Source: AM-0621 sp964386705
GTDB lineage: Bacteria > Planctomycetota > Planctomycetia > Planctomycetales > Planctomycetaceae
DNA: 64,000 bases
Direction of reading: 5' to 3'
Assembly: GCA_964386705.1 (NCBI GenBank)
Contig: CAYLTY010000018.1
Coordinates: 1 to 64,000 of the forward strand
Positions 54,825 through 63,704 of this stretch are shown here, piece after piece. The first letter of the stretch is position 1. Each line of letters begins with the position of its first letter. The notes under the pieces are model-generated. The model was given only the letters and a program-made list of their open reading frames with translations, ran no database searches and was not told the origin of the DNA. The translations under genes were made by a program, and so were the position numbers.

Positions 54825-56273
54825 TTACATGGGCTGGTTCGCAGTTCCGTCCTGCGAGTCAGCTTTTGGCTGCGGTGGTCCTAACGAATAACCGTAGTCT
54901 TTGAAGGTATCAATCTGTCCGCCCTGGTCGATGCCATCCTCATAGATGCTCCACAACGTCGCCCGAATTCCTTTCCGACGGTACTTCAAGGGCGCGGGTG
55001 TTGGCTCAAAGAGGTCGTCTGGAATCTCTGTCAGGAAGTCGGGGACCAGTGATTCCAAGACCTCGGGATAGGTTCCCGTTTGCCGGCGATAGATCTCCAA
55101 TGCCAGGACGGTACTCAAAAGAGAGTTTCGCGCCATCGCCCGGTCCGAGGCCCTCAATACCGATCCGATGTCGAATCCGATGTCGCCATGCAGGACTGAG
55201 TGTCCACACCAATCACCGATCTGAGATGGCGTCGGCAGATCTGGCACCGACGAGTCGGGTTCGAAACTTTCAACGCGTCCAGACCGAGCGGTTCGATCTC
55301 GGCGCGGCTTATCCACTTGACGCAGATAATTGGCGACCTGATGACCGATGCTACGCTGGTACAACCGGGGCTCACCCAGAGCATAGAGCCCAACCTTGCC
55401 TAATCGCTCAGTTAATGACTGAGCGTGAAGATCAGGCAGCCATCCACCGAATTCCGCCGATTGAACCCACGCGTGCTCGGTCAAGTAGCCCACTTTCAGC
55501 GATTGACTGAATGGTGGATATCTTCCGATCTCCTGCGAGAGTTCACGCTGAGCTTTGACGAGCATCTCCCGCGAAACCGCCTGATCTTGAGCCCATTGGA
55601 CAACAGCGTGAGAAACCATGGCGTGCGTAGCGGTTCCAAGCCCCCGATCGAAAAGTGTGCCGCGGCGTGCAATGTGATCGCTGGATTGAATACCACAAAG
55701 CAACAGCTCCCAAGCCTGCTCGGGGTGTCCCTCAGCTCGCAAGCGCAAGACGTCGACGATGATCAATCGGTAGACGGTTCGGAGTTGTTGAACTCCTGGC
55801 ATCAGAGTTGCCCCATCGGGCACTTGACCTGCGGGCCCGTTCTGCGCGTCGGGCTTCGCCGAGCCCTGCTTCCACAGATCAAGGACGGCCTGATTGTCTC
55901 TTACCCAGGTACGAATCGACTCCGGAACATCGTCCCACTCACCTTCCACGGATTCACCCAGCTTCACTGCTTCGGCAGTTGGTAGCTGGGGCAGTTGAGC
56001 CAACGCTTGTCGGTATTCGACATAAGCGTTCTGTTCGTCAGGAACCACAAAGTTGAGAACCGCCTCGGTATCAAACGGTTCTGGCGCAGTTGGCACTCGG
56101 CTGAGTTTGTAGCCACGCATCAGCAGCGGAGACAGCAGTACCAGCAATAGAAGGAACAGCGGAACTGCCACCTTCGGCCGCAGCCACCAAGCGAGCCATC
56201 CAGCCCGCCTAACTTGGGGCGCGAGCGGATCTGCGATGGTCTGAGAGGGAGACGAGGTTATTGAATTGTTCAT
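54825..56273 (-). CDS. Membrane-anchored protein of a tandem paralogous family, copy 2
   Basis: This 482-residue paralogue shares the anchor (WWLRPKVAVPLFLLLLVLLS), the motif PEPFDTEAVLNFVVPDEQNAY and the C-terminal stretch (VLALEIYRRQTGTYPEVLES, TEIPDDLFEPTPAPLKYRR, WSIYEDGIDQGGQID). The middle contains helices with motifs shared with the other copies, such as AEGHPEQAWELLLCG and YLRQVDKPRRDR. The C-terminal YPxxLxxLVP then PDD then LKY then DG pattern recalls the calcium-binding loop end of GspG. It lies 85 bases upstream of copy 1, so the two are probably co-transcribed. Start at the ATG at 56273 by homology with the other copies; the ribosome binding site is weak. Confidence 0.85.
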   Translation of the reverse strand: MNNSITSSPSQTIADPLAPQVRRAGWLAWWLRPKVAVPLFLLLLVLLSPLLMRGYKLSRVPTAPEPFDTEAVLNFVVPDEQNAYVEYRQALAQLPQLPTAEAVKLGESVEGEWDDVPESIRTWVRDNQAVLDLWKQGSAKPDAQNGPAGQVPDGATLMPGVQQLRTVYRLIIVDVLRLRAEGHPEQAWELLLCGIQSSDHIARRGTLFDRGLGTATHAMVSHAVVQWAQDQAVSREMLVKAQRELSQEIGRYPPFSQSLKVGYLTEHAWVQSAEFGGWLPDLHAQSLTERLGKVGLYALGEPRLYQRSIGHQVANYLRQVDKPRRDRTARSGRVESFEPDSSVPDLPTPSQIGDWCGHSVLHGDIGFDIGSVLRASDRAMARNSLLSTVLALEIYRRQTGTYPEVLESLVPDFLTEIPDDLFEPTPAPLKYRRKGIRATLWSIYEDGIDQGGQIDTFKDYGYSLGPPQPKADSQDGTANQPM

Positions 56274-56336
56274 ATTCTGAATTCAACGTCAGTCATACAT
56301 CGCTTCTGGATGGCTATCAGAACGGGCCCTCGGATC

Positions 56337-57782
56337 TTACTTGGAAGTGCCGGAGTCACCGTTTTGAGTGTGTGTCTTGCTCAGGGGTGGACCCAGGAAA
56401 TAACCCACGTCCTTATCCCGTTCGAAGTTTCCCGCGTTGTCGGTCCCGTCCGGACCCACGCTCCATAGCAGCGCATTGGCACCTTCGCGGCGGTACTTCA
56501 ATGGCGTTGGTACGAGCTCAAGGATGTCGTCAGGAACTTCTGGCATGAAGTCAGGAACCAGAGCCGACAATTTCTCGGGATAACTACCGTGTTGGCGCCG
56601 GTAGATCTCAAGAGCCAGAACTGTTTTCAACAGCGAGTTCCTAAGGTCATCTCGATTGAGTGCGGAGATGGCCTGCGACGCCGCGGGAATTACGAGGCGA
56701 CACCCGACCGCCTGCATGATCCACGTGTTGACCTGGCTGGCGGTCGGAGCAGTTGGATGAACACGCGGGTCAAGCTCAAAGCAGTCCCCGGGGCTCAATT
56801 GTTTGGCTCGTTCGCGAGCTGGTTTATCCGCCTCAATCAGATAATTTCGAAACGCATGGTTCAGGGCGCGATCTGACAGGCTGGGTTCACCAAGGGTATA
56901 AAGCGAGACACTGCCCAATCCCGGAGTCGAAGGCAAAGACGGATGCTGATATGAGAGAATCTCTTCGATAACGTACTGGGTTCGCAGCGCACCCCGCGCC
57001 AACAAGTATTCACGCTGCAGGGTCGAACTGACCAGAGGCTTCTGGTTCCAAACATCGTCGAGTTCAGTGCTCGCACGTCGCAGTAATTCTGTTGTGACCC
57101 TGGGGTCGCGAGCCCACTTTACAATCCCCTCCGAAATCGTCGCGTTGAGAGCAAGCCCTACCAATCGTTCCATAAGGACACCTCGTCGACCCGTATGCTG
57201 ACCGACTTGCAGGCCGGCTCGCAGCAGATCCCAAGCCTGCTCAGGATGTCCCTCGGCTTGCAATCGCATGGCATCAAGCTTGGCCAGCCGGGCCATCGTT
57301 CGGAGCTGATCGAGTACAGGCACTAGGGTGTGGATACTGATGTCACTCGCTCGGATGTATTGAGCATCGGGTTTCCTGGCTCCGCGCTCCCACAATTCGA
57401 TCACTCTGCGGTTGCCATCAATCCACTGGCGAATGGGCTCGGGCACATCTTCCCATTCACCCTCCAACGCCTTCTCCAGATGCGGCTGATCCGCCTTGGA
57501 TAGCGCGACCAACAAATCGGCTGCTTGTCGAAATTCGACGAAAGCATTCTGTTCGTCAGGAACGACGAGGTTAAGAACGGCTTCCGTATCAAAGGGCTCG
57601 GGTGCTTCTGGCACTCGGCTGAGTCGGTAACCACGAATCAACATTGGGGCGAGTAGAAGTATCAACAGAAAGAACAGGGGAAAGGCGACCTTCGGCCTCA
57701 GCCACCAGGCGAACCAGCGACCGCGCTTCACATTGTGCTCGGGGTGTTCTGCATTTGGCGACGTGAGCGGCTCGGAAGTCAT
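56337..57782 (-). CDS. Membrane-anchored protein of a tandem paralogous family, copy 3
   Basis: This 481-residue paralogue has the anchor WWLRPKVAFPLFFLLILLLAP, the motif PEPFDTEAVLNLVVPDEQNAF and the most GspG-like C-terminus of the three: YRRQHGSYPEKLSALVPDFM, PEVPDDILE, PLKYRR, then LLWSVGPDGTDNAG. In GspG the C-terminal half has a comparable order (YP...LV...PxDP...Y...S.G.DG). It is the first of the three in transcription order and has GAGG eight bases before the ATG, so it may lead the cluster. A 161-base gap separates it from the propeller gene upstream. Copies 2 and 3 look closer to each other than to copy 1. Confidence 0.85.
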   Translation of the reverse strand: MTSEPLTSPNAEHPEHNVKRGRWFAWWLRPKVAFPLFFLLILLLAPMLIRGYRLSRVPEAPEPFDTEAVLNLVVPDEQNAFVEFRQAADLLVALSKADQPHLEKALEGEWEDVPEPIRQWIDGNRRVIELWERGARKPDAQYIRASDISIHTLVPVLDQLRTMARLAKLDAMRLQAEGHPEQAWDLLRAGLQVGQHTGRRGVLMERLVGLALNATISEGIVKWARDPRVTTELLRRASTELDDVWNQKPLVSSTLQREYLLARGALRTQYVIEEILSYQHPSLPSTPGLGSVSLYTLGEPSLSDRALNHAFRNYLIEADKPARERAKQLSPGDCFELDPRVHPTAPTASQVNTWIMQAVGCRLVIPAASQAISALNRDDLRNSLLKTVLALEIYRRQHGSYPEKLSALVPDFMPEVPDDILELVPTPLKYRREGANALLWSVGPDGTDNAGNFERDKDVGYFLGPPLSKTHTQNGDSGTSK

Positions 57783-57943
57783 CAGCGTCCTCTTCGTGTG
57801 GGCTGTCCTGTTCGTTGGTCAGCATGTGCGTGCACGGGCGTGTCAATCAAGGACCGCGAACGGCAAGCAGCAGGGAAAGTTCATGCTCGTCGGGACTATC
57901 CTCGCCCTTTCTGGAGATGTGAGTGGAGCGTTCGCCGTTGCGA

Positions 57944-59983
57944 TCACCAGCCGCCGTACCTCCATTTGAGGATGGCGACCGAGAACCCGAAGAACACGGT
58001 GAATGCGAGGCACTCCAGCAGGATCGTTGCGAGCGGGGCAAGGACACCGATTCGGTGGCGCCAACGAGCGACAAGGGCCTGGAGCGGCAGCGCCGCAATG
58101 GGGCCGGAGAGGAACGTCCATTCAAAGACCAGGCTCAACCGTCGGCAGAGCCAGAAGAACGCCAGGTTGGCTGTTGCCAACAACGCGAGAGCGAACCCTT
58201 CGCTGATGCGTTGTTTGAAATCGACCGAGCCACCGCGCCTTCGGGTGTTGCTGACGACGACGTCGTAGACCACGAACAACGCCAAGGGCCAGGTGAAGAG
58301 GAATTCGCCGGCCAGATGTCCCAGCACAGTTGTGCCTAGGCAGCCGCAGAGGAAGGCGGTCCAACGTGAGATGAGCAACCGCTGCTGAGCGGCTGCGAGG
58401 CCGCGGCTGCGGAACGTAAGCAACCAACTGAGAGCGTGGCTGGCCAACAGCGTGCCGAGTCCCAACACGAACCAGTTCCAGAGCCATTCGTCAGACGGGA
58501 CGTCGAATGCGTACTCCGGTTCAATGGCCAGTAGCATGCCTGTCCAATCGACATATTCGGTCTGCGGTACATCGGCGATAGAGAGCAGGGGACGCGTCGA
58601 GTCGATTAGTTGCTCAGGTTCGCCGACGTAGATGCAGACAGCTCGAGATTGGTTGCGGATGTAGACACGACCGCGATGCAAAATAGGCGGGGTCCAGACG
58701 AGTTCGCCTCCCAAGACCGTGGCTCGAGCCAGTTGTTCGAAGCGCTCCGGGTTCACGCGCGCCAGGATCAACTCTCCGATTTCATTGAGCATGATCAACT
58801 TGCCGTCGGCGACCACGATTCCGGCCTGTCCGATGAATGAGTCATCGGCTGCTCTGACTGTCCAATCGCGGCGCGGATGTTCGGAACCCACCGCCCAGGT
58901 GATCTTGCCCGTTCGCAGTTCCTGGCAACTGAAATAGCCCCGCGATGGTCGCTGAGTCTTCGATTGAGCGTCCAAGATGTCGAAGCCGTACACGTACCCA
59001 TCGACCAGCACGCTCGACAGCACGTCGTTGGACATCAACTTGCTCTTCCAGACCGTTTCGATCGTAGGGATTGGCTCTCCTGCAGGTGAGTCGCTGCTGA
59101 CATCGGGAATCTTCAACAACGTGGAGCCTGCTCGAAACGGCTCACCGATCCACAACCACGGCTCCTGATACAGTGGCCATGCGGAATGCTCGTCGTAACC
59201 GTCCGAGAGACCCAACCGCGCGAGTTGCTGACCAGTAGCGAGATCGCAGACCACCAACGCATTTCGCAAAAACCCGACGATGCAGGTTCGACCATTGCGA
59301 ACGATGGGCAAGATGGGTGTGTAGCTCGCCGCGTCGTCTCCGGACTTCCAGACCTCGTGACCATCGTCGAGATGCAGTGCAACAATCGACGCTCCGGGGC
59401 CACCGACTGGCAGTAGTACCAACTTGCCAACGACTGTGGGACCACACGAGTAGCCGAATTCCGTACCGAGTAGGTGATACTTCTCGTCCAGCTGCACCGT
59501 CCACCGCTCACGGCCGTTGCTGGCGTCTAAACAACGAACCATGCCATCGGGTGCGCTGAAAAGCACTTTGTCTTCAGCCAGTGTGGGTGTTGAACGCGGA
59601 CCGGGATAGACACCAATTGACTCAAATGGCAGCGCATAGCGATGTTCCCAGATCGTTTCGCCCGTGTCGGCATCGAGACATAGCAGGAATTGGCCGGCCA
59701 ACGATTGAGCTTGTGTAAATACTCGCTGCCCACCGGCAACAAACGCGGAATAGCCCTGACCGATCTCCCGCACCCACAGCACCGGCGGCCCAGCCTCCGG
59801 CCAGAATTCGGCGATGTTCGTTTCGGACGAATGAGCGTCGAAGGTCACTCCGCGCACCGATGGCCAACCCTGAGCAGTATCAACCGGTGCCGGTTTTGAC
59901 GGATGTGCGGGCTCCGCCGCGCCGGCCAATTGAGCGAGAGCCATGATCAACGCGAGGAGCAATACGCGATTCGGACCGCTCAT
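57944..59983 (-). CDS. PQQ-like beta-propeller protein with a multi-pass membrane tail
   Basis: This 679-residue protein has a signal peptide (LLLALIMALAQLAGAAE). Residues about 30-490 contain repeats of the PQQ/WD40-like propeller type (LCLDADTGETIWEHR, VRCLDASNGRERWTVQLD, VALHLDDGHEVWKSGDD, CQELRTGKITWAVGSE): the pattern LD-x-x-x-G-x-x-x-W. The catalytic residues of true quinoprotein dehydrogenases were not recognised, so it may only bind partners, as BamB does. Residues 500-679 hold about six hydrophobic helices. The ATG at 59983 precedes the signal peptide; a TTG at 60010 would add nine residues. It lies upstream of the three-copy family on the same strand and may be co-expressed. A membrane-tethered extracytoplasmic propeller is predicted; its role is unknown. 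Confidence 0.85.
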   Translation of the reverse strand: MSGPNRVLLLALIMALAQLAGAAEPAHPSKPAPVDTAQGWPSVRGVTFDAHSSETNIAEFWPEAGPPVLWVREIGQGYSAFVAGGQRVFTQAQSLAGQFLLCLDADTGETIWEHRYALPFESIGVYPGPRSTPTLAEDKVLFSAPDGMVRCLDASNGRERWTVQLDEKYHLLGTEFGYSCGPTVVGKLVLLPVGGPGASIVALHLDDGHEVWKSGDDAASYTPILPIVRNGRTCIVGFLRNALVVCDLATGQQLARLGLSDGYDEHSAWPLYQEPWLWIGEPFRAGSTLLKIPDVSSDSPAGEPIPTIETVWKSKLMSNDVLSSVLVDGYVYGFDILDAQSKTQRPSRGYFSCQELRTGKITWAVGSEHPRRDWTVRAADDSFIGQAGIVVADGKLIMLNEIGELILARVNPERFEQLARATVLGGELVWTPPILHRGRVYIRNQSRAVCIYVGEPEQLIDSTRPLLSIADVPQTEYVDWTGMLLAIEPEYAFDVPSDEWLWNWFVLGLGTLLASHALSWLLTFRSRGLAAAQQRLLISRWTAFLCGCLGTTVLGHLAGEFLFTWPLALFVVYDVVVSNTRRRGGSVDFKQRISEGFALALLATANLAFFWLCRRLSLVFEWTFLSGPIAALPLQALVARWRHRIGVLAPLATILLECLAFTVFFGFSVAILKWRYGGW

Positions 59984-60457
59984 GAAGTCATATCCCGACG
60001 CGTGTATCAACCAATGAAAAGATTCACCGCGAGCCAGTCCTCAATTTCGGACACTGTTCGATGTTTTGGCAAAGCCAGCTGCCAGCACTATTTGCAACAA
60101 CGGTCGTCTCACCTGCGGAACGTCGAACAAAAAGCTTCCGCTGCTCTGAAGTTTGTACACGACATTTTGAGATCTTCGAGCGAGAATACTGAACATGCTC
60201 AAAGTCGTTGAGCCAGGCACTTCGCAATAATTTTTACAAGTCTGCTGGCACAATCGGCTCGACTGTCACGTTCGACACCGCGCCGTGGCGGTTTGCTCGC
60301 ACCAGCAGGCAGTGAGGCGTCTTCACGCCAAGTCAGCAACCTATGTTGTTGGTGCGGGACACACAGTGTTGTTCAGTGGTTGTTCACCGCGAGTCCGAAC
60401 GGTCTGTCTGGCAGCAGAAGACGCTCACCTGGCGCCTTGAAAAAACTGGGTCGCACC
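59984..60457. other. Divergent intergenic region between the propeller gene and the cheX-like gene
   Basis: These 474 bases hold no convincing gene. Both flanking genes start outward, so both promoters should be here. AT-richer DNA near 60220-60240 (CAATAATTTTTAC) is the best promoter-like stretch on the plus strand, but no -35/-10 pair with good spacing was found. A longer open frame for the downstream gene, starting at 60293, has no ribosome binding site. Confidence 0.4.
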
Positions 60458-60940
60458 ATGACACAAAGCACGCTTTCAGCTTCGCGCACGGCGGAAATTG
60501 TCAATCCGGTCATCTCCGGAACGCTCGAAACCTTCGAATCAATGGTCGGGTTGACCCTGAAAAAGGTCAACATGGAACTTCTGCAGGGACGTTATCCGTT
60601 CCATGAAGTCACCGCCGTGATCCAGCTGTCGGGTAATCCCCGCGGCTCGATCTGCTTGAGCGTCGAACGACGTGCGGCATTCGCACTCGTGAAGAAGATG
60701 GTGGATGAGAATGTCACCGAGATCACGTCCCTCGTGGTTGATACTGTGGCGGAATTCACCAACGTCGTCGCCGGTTGTGCCAAAGCCAACTTGAGCCACC
60801 TCGATCTGGAGATGGGCTTGCCCAACGTGGTTCTGGGAACTGACTGCCGGATCGCTTTCCCATCACCCTCGGTGCCCATGGCCGTGCACTTCTCGTCTCC
60901 TCTGGGACGGATCATGGTCGCCTTCGCATTCTCGACGTAG
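60458..60940 (+). CDS. CheX-like chemotaxis phosphatase family protein
   Basis: This 160-residue protein matches the CheX/CheC-type fold: VNPVISGTLETFESMVGL, then ICLSVERRAAFALVKKMV and the signature EFTNVVAGCAKANL with the E-x-x-N pair that in CheX forms the site for hydrolysing phosphoryl groups on CheY. No flagellar or chemotaxis gene is nearby, so the partner response regulator is elsewhere and could serve a pathway other than motility. The ATG at 60458 gives the family length; a longer in-frame reading adds 55 unrelated residues. The ribosome binding site is weak. Confidence 0.85.
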   Translation: MTQSTLSASRTAEIVNPVISGTLETFESMVGLTLKKVNMELLQGRYPFHEVTAVIQLSGNPRGSICLSVERRAAFALVKKMVDENVTEITSLVVDTVAEFTNVVAGCAKANLSHLDLEMGLPNVVLGTDCRIAFPSPSVPMAVHFSSPLGRIMVAFAFST

Positions 60941-61017
60941 AAACTCACGCGAGTTGCGCAGTATCGGAACACCAGCGCGCGACGCCGCTCGAAGTAATAC
61001 CAATTTATTGTTGGTTG

Positions 61018-62742
61018 CTAAGCGCTCGCGCCAGGTATTGGTGTGCTGTCAGCGGTCACTGTGACGGCTTGAGGTCGCGTGCGCCGGCCATTCAGCAAGG
61101 CTCCAATCCACGTGTAGCGCACCAGCGTGTGATAGGAAAACAGCAGGACGCCCGTAACCGCCGCACACAGGAGCAGGAACTTCGGTACCGCCGGAATTGG
61201 CCAGTCGCGGATCAGGTGCTGAGCCGCGATTACTAGAGGCAAGTGAGCCATGTAGAGCCAATACGACGAATCTGAGATGTAACGGATCGTCCGGTTTTCC
61301 CGAGTCAGCAACCGACTGCAGAGTCCGATGGTTCCAAACGTCATCAGCCAGACGTAACACACCTGGATGACACTGGATATCACGACGAAGGGCATTACCT
61401 GCAATCCAGTCGGCAGAATCACAAGCAACGCGGTTGGTAGTGTCATCCACCACCAGCGACCCAGGCGACCTTCGGCATCGTCACTGGCGAAATACAACGC
61501 TCCAAAACCGAAAAAGATGCCGTAGTAAAACAGCAAGTGCGGCTGCGGAATTACTCCCACCGATGTATCCGGTCCGAAACTCGGGGACAGCGTGCCCATC
61601 AGCAGTTGCGGCAGCACAGTGAGCGGCAGCAGCCAACAGACGCGTGCCGGAGAAAGCACCAGCCAGCGCGGCAGAGCCTTCAGGCCAACCCGCTCCGCAA
61701 CCCACACGCTCGCCGCAAACAGGGGAACCAGCCAGCACAAGAACCACAAGAACCACAGATGAGCGAACACGTCGGTATGAATCAGATGCAGCGGCGACGC
61801 TGTGGAACTCCAACGCACCTTCCAGAAGTCTGAGCCAAGCCACCCCGCATAAGTCGATCGAATCGCACGTAATTGGCCGTTCAGCCCGCCGCCTTCGCTG
61901 CCGGATGCCGCAGCTTCGGGCTGCGTGTTCGCTGGCAGCAGTTTGACGCACTCTTCGCGGCCAGTTCGCACTTCTTCCTCGGAGCGCAACGGGATCTTCA
62001 ACAGACCGGCGAGGAACTGCGTGAGTTCCCAGTCCGCCTGCGCAGCAACAACCGGGACGTGACCCCGTTCGTTGCGTGCCGCGGGATCAGCACCTGCATC
62101 CAGCAACTGCCGCGCGATCGCCGGATAACCCAGGAAGACCGCGCTGTGCAGCGGAGTGGAACCATCCCCGTTGGCCGCTTTGACGTTGGCTCCATGTTCA
62201 AGCAACACGCGAGTGCTGTCCTCATCACCCAGCATGGCCGCCCATGACAGCATCGTCACTTTGAAGTCGGGATCTAGCTGATTGACGTCAGCCCCGTCGG
62301 CAATGAGCTGCTCGACGCTGGCTGTGTCGTGTTTGCGAATGGCCGAAAGCAGGTTGTTCGCCGGTTTGGCAACGTCCTCGGTGATGCGCGGACCGGAGGT
62401 CATAGCCCACTGAGACGCCCAGTGCGTCGCCGGAATGACCGTCGCCAGACCGAGCAGGCACGGGATGAAGACGCGCTGAAATCGATGCTTCAGCAGGGCT
62501 TTCAGCCCCTTCTGCCGCCAGAGCATCGCCGTGAAAAAGCCGCTCACGACAAAGAACAGCGGCATGCGAAAGCCATGCACCACCACGAAGAACAATTCAA
62601 AGATGTCATCCTGCCGGGAATCCTGCGCCGGCCACGGAAACGGCGTAAACGACAATGCCGCATGCAGCCCGATCCCCAACAACATCGCAAACGCACGGAG
62701 AGCGTCCAGATCGTGTCGACGTGACAATGTTGGTTGGGTCAT
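61018..62742 (-). CDS. Acyltransferase-3 (OpgC-like) membrane protein with inserted ankyrin repeats
   Basis: This 574-residue protein is an acyltransferase family 3 membrane enzyme. The first helices carry the R-x10-H motif (Arg16 to His27, RAFAMLLGIGLH), FRMPLFFVVSGFF follows near 58-70, and the family resumes at about residue 325 with eight or more helices ending in SDSSYWLYMAHLPLVI. Between them, residues about 127-250 are three to four ankyrin repeats (SVEQLIADGADVNQ; STPLHSAVFLGYPAIARQLL), then a charged linker. Acyltransferase-3 enzymes add acyl groups to sugars, lipids or glucans. The insertion falls after the third helix, in a loop that faces one side of the membrane. The ATG at 62742 fits the family start. 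Confidence 0.9.
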   Translation of the reverse strand: MTQPTLSRRHDLDALRAFAMLLGIGLHAALSFTPFPWPAQDSRQDDIFELFFVVVHGFRMPLFFVVSGFFTAMLWRQKGLKALLKHRFQRVFIPCLLGLATVIPATHWASQWAMTSGPRITEDVAKPANNLLSAIRKHDTASVEQLIADGADVNQLDPDFKVTMLSWAAMLGDEDSTRVLLEHGANVKAANGDGSTPLHSAVFLGYPAIARQLLDAGADPAARNERGHVPVVAAQADWELTQFLAGLLKIPLRSEEEVRTGREECVKLLPANTQPEAAASGSEGGGLNGQLRAIRSTYAGWLGSDFWKVRWSSTASPLHLIHTDVFAHLWFLWFLCWLVPLFAASVWVAERVGLKALPRWLVLSPARVCWLLPLTVLPQLLMGTLSPSFGPDTSVGVIPQPHLLFYYGIFFGFGALYFASDDAEGRLGRWWWMTLPTALLVILPTGLQVMPFVVISSVIQVCYVWLMTFGTIGLCSRLLTRENRTIRYISDSSYWLYMAHLPLVIAAQHLIRDWPIPAVPKFLLLCAAVTGVLLFSYHTLVRYTWIGALLNGRRTRPQAVTVTADSTPIPGASA

Positions 62743-63159
62743 TAATGAAGCGCCTCGACCAATTTGCGATCCAACGAATTCGGGTTTGGAGCCGCCTGCA
62801 ATCAGGCCGGGGACTTGGAACCGAAACGCTACAACGTTTCTACTGCCGAGCGGATCAGAAACTATTTCCCGGCAGCGAGCACGCGGCTGCTGTCAGCAGA
62901 ACGGGTCGACCCATACGACATCCTTTCGAAGAAGTGCCGTCAATTCGCTCTGAACCGGAGTAATCGGTAACTGTCTGGGTAGGACTTTTCGCCAACGGGC
63001 ACCAAGATATGGTATTGATTGGCGGTCTGCGGCGGGAACTGGATGAGGTTCGGGACGGAGCGGACTGTGCCTTTCGGTGTGTCGAAAAACCGAAAAGCGT
63101 TCTGATCGCGGAGCGATCAGCGACTATGGTTGTCTGCGGCGAGCGTTCGAGGAACAGGT
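62743..63159. other. Divergent region between the acyltransferase gene and smpB
   Basis: These 417 bases hold no gene that I can support. CTGATCGC and GCGATCAG (63102-63120) form a perfect 8-bp stem with a GGA loop about 40 bases before smpB, and CTTTCGGT with ACCGAAAAG (63071-63097) gives a weaker hairpin just before it. Neither is followed by a U-run. They could be leader structures of the smpB mRNA. No tmRNA was recognised. Confidence 0.4.
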
Positions 63160-63648
63160 ATGGCTGACAAGAAGAAACAAAAGACCAAGGAAGATCCCAA
63201 CGAGAAGCGCGTCTGCACCAACCGCAAGGCACGCTTCAACTATGAGATCCTCGACGAAATCGAATGCGGGATCGTGCTGGCCGGCAGCGAGGTGAAGAGC
63301 ATCCGCAGCGGCAAGATCTCCATCGAAGAGGGGTACGCGCGCATTCGCGACGGCCAGTTGTACCTCGTCAACTGCAACATCAACGAGTACCCGCAAGCCA
63401 ACTTGATGAATCACGAACCGACTCAGGTTCGCAAGCTGCTGCTGCATCGCCGCGAACTGGATCGCTTCGCCGCGCGGGCCGAGGAACGCGGTTTCACGCT
63501 GATTCCGCTGGAAGTGTTCTTCAGCCGAGGTTTCGTCAAAGTCAAAATTGGACTCGCGAAGGGTCGCAAGGAGTACGACAAACGCGACAAAATCAAGCGT
63601 GACACCGACCGTAACGAGATGCGGAGCGCCAAGCTCAAGCGGGTGTAG
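63160..63648 (+). CDS. smpB: SsrA-binding protein SmpB
   Basis: This 162-residue protein has the SmpB core: NRKARFNYEILDEIECGIVL, AGSEVKSIRSGKISIEEGYA, LYLVNCNINEY, and the basic tail KGRKEYDKRDKIKRD that in other bacteria enters the mRNA channel. It binds tmRNA and delivers it to stalled ribosomes for trans-translation. The ATG at 63160 follows GAGGAACAGGT; an earlier in-frame codon at 63130 lacks a site. The tmRNA gene itself is not in the window. Confidence 0.97.
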   Translation: MADKKKQKTKEDPNEKRVCTNRKARFNYEILDEIECGIVLAGSEVKSIRSGKISIEEGYARIRDGQLYLVNCNINEYPQANLMNHEPTQVRKLLLHRRELDRFAARAEERGFTLIPLEVFFSRGFVKVKIGLAKGRKEYDKRDKIKRDTDRNEMRSAKLKRV

Positions 63649-63704
63649 GTGGGCGGCCGGCGTTGCAGCGTTCCGACAACCTGATGTGACATCGAAAGTT
63701 CAAC

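Noticed and set aside
57735..58268. 177-codon plus-strand frame opposite the propeller gene and copy 3
   Set aside because: The Arg/Ser-rich translation is without domain and antisense to well-supported genes.
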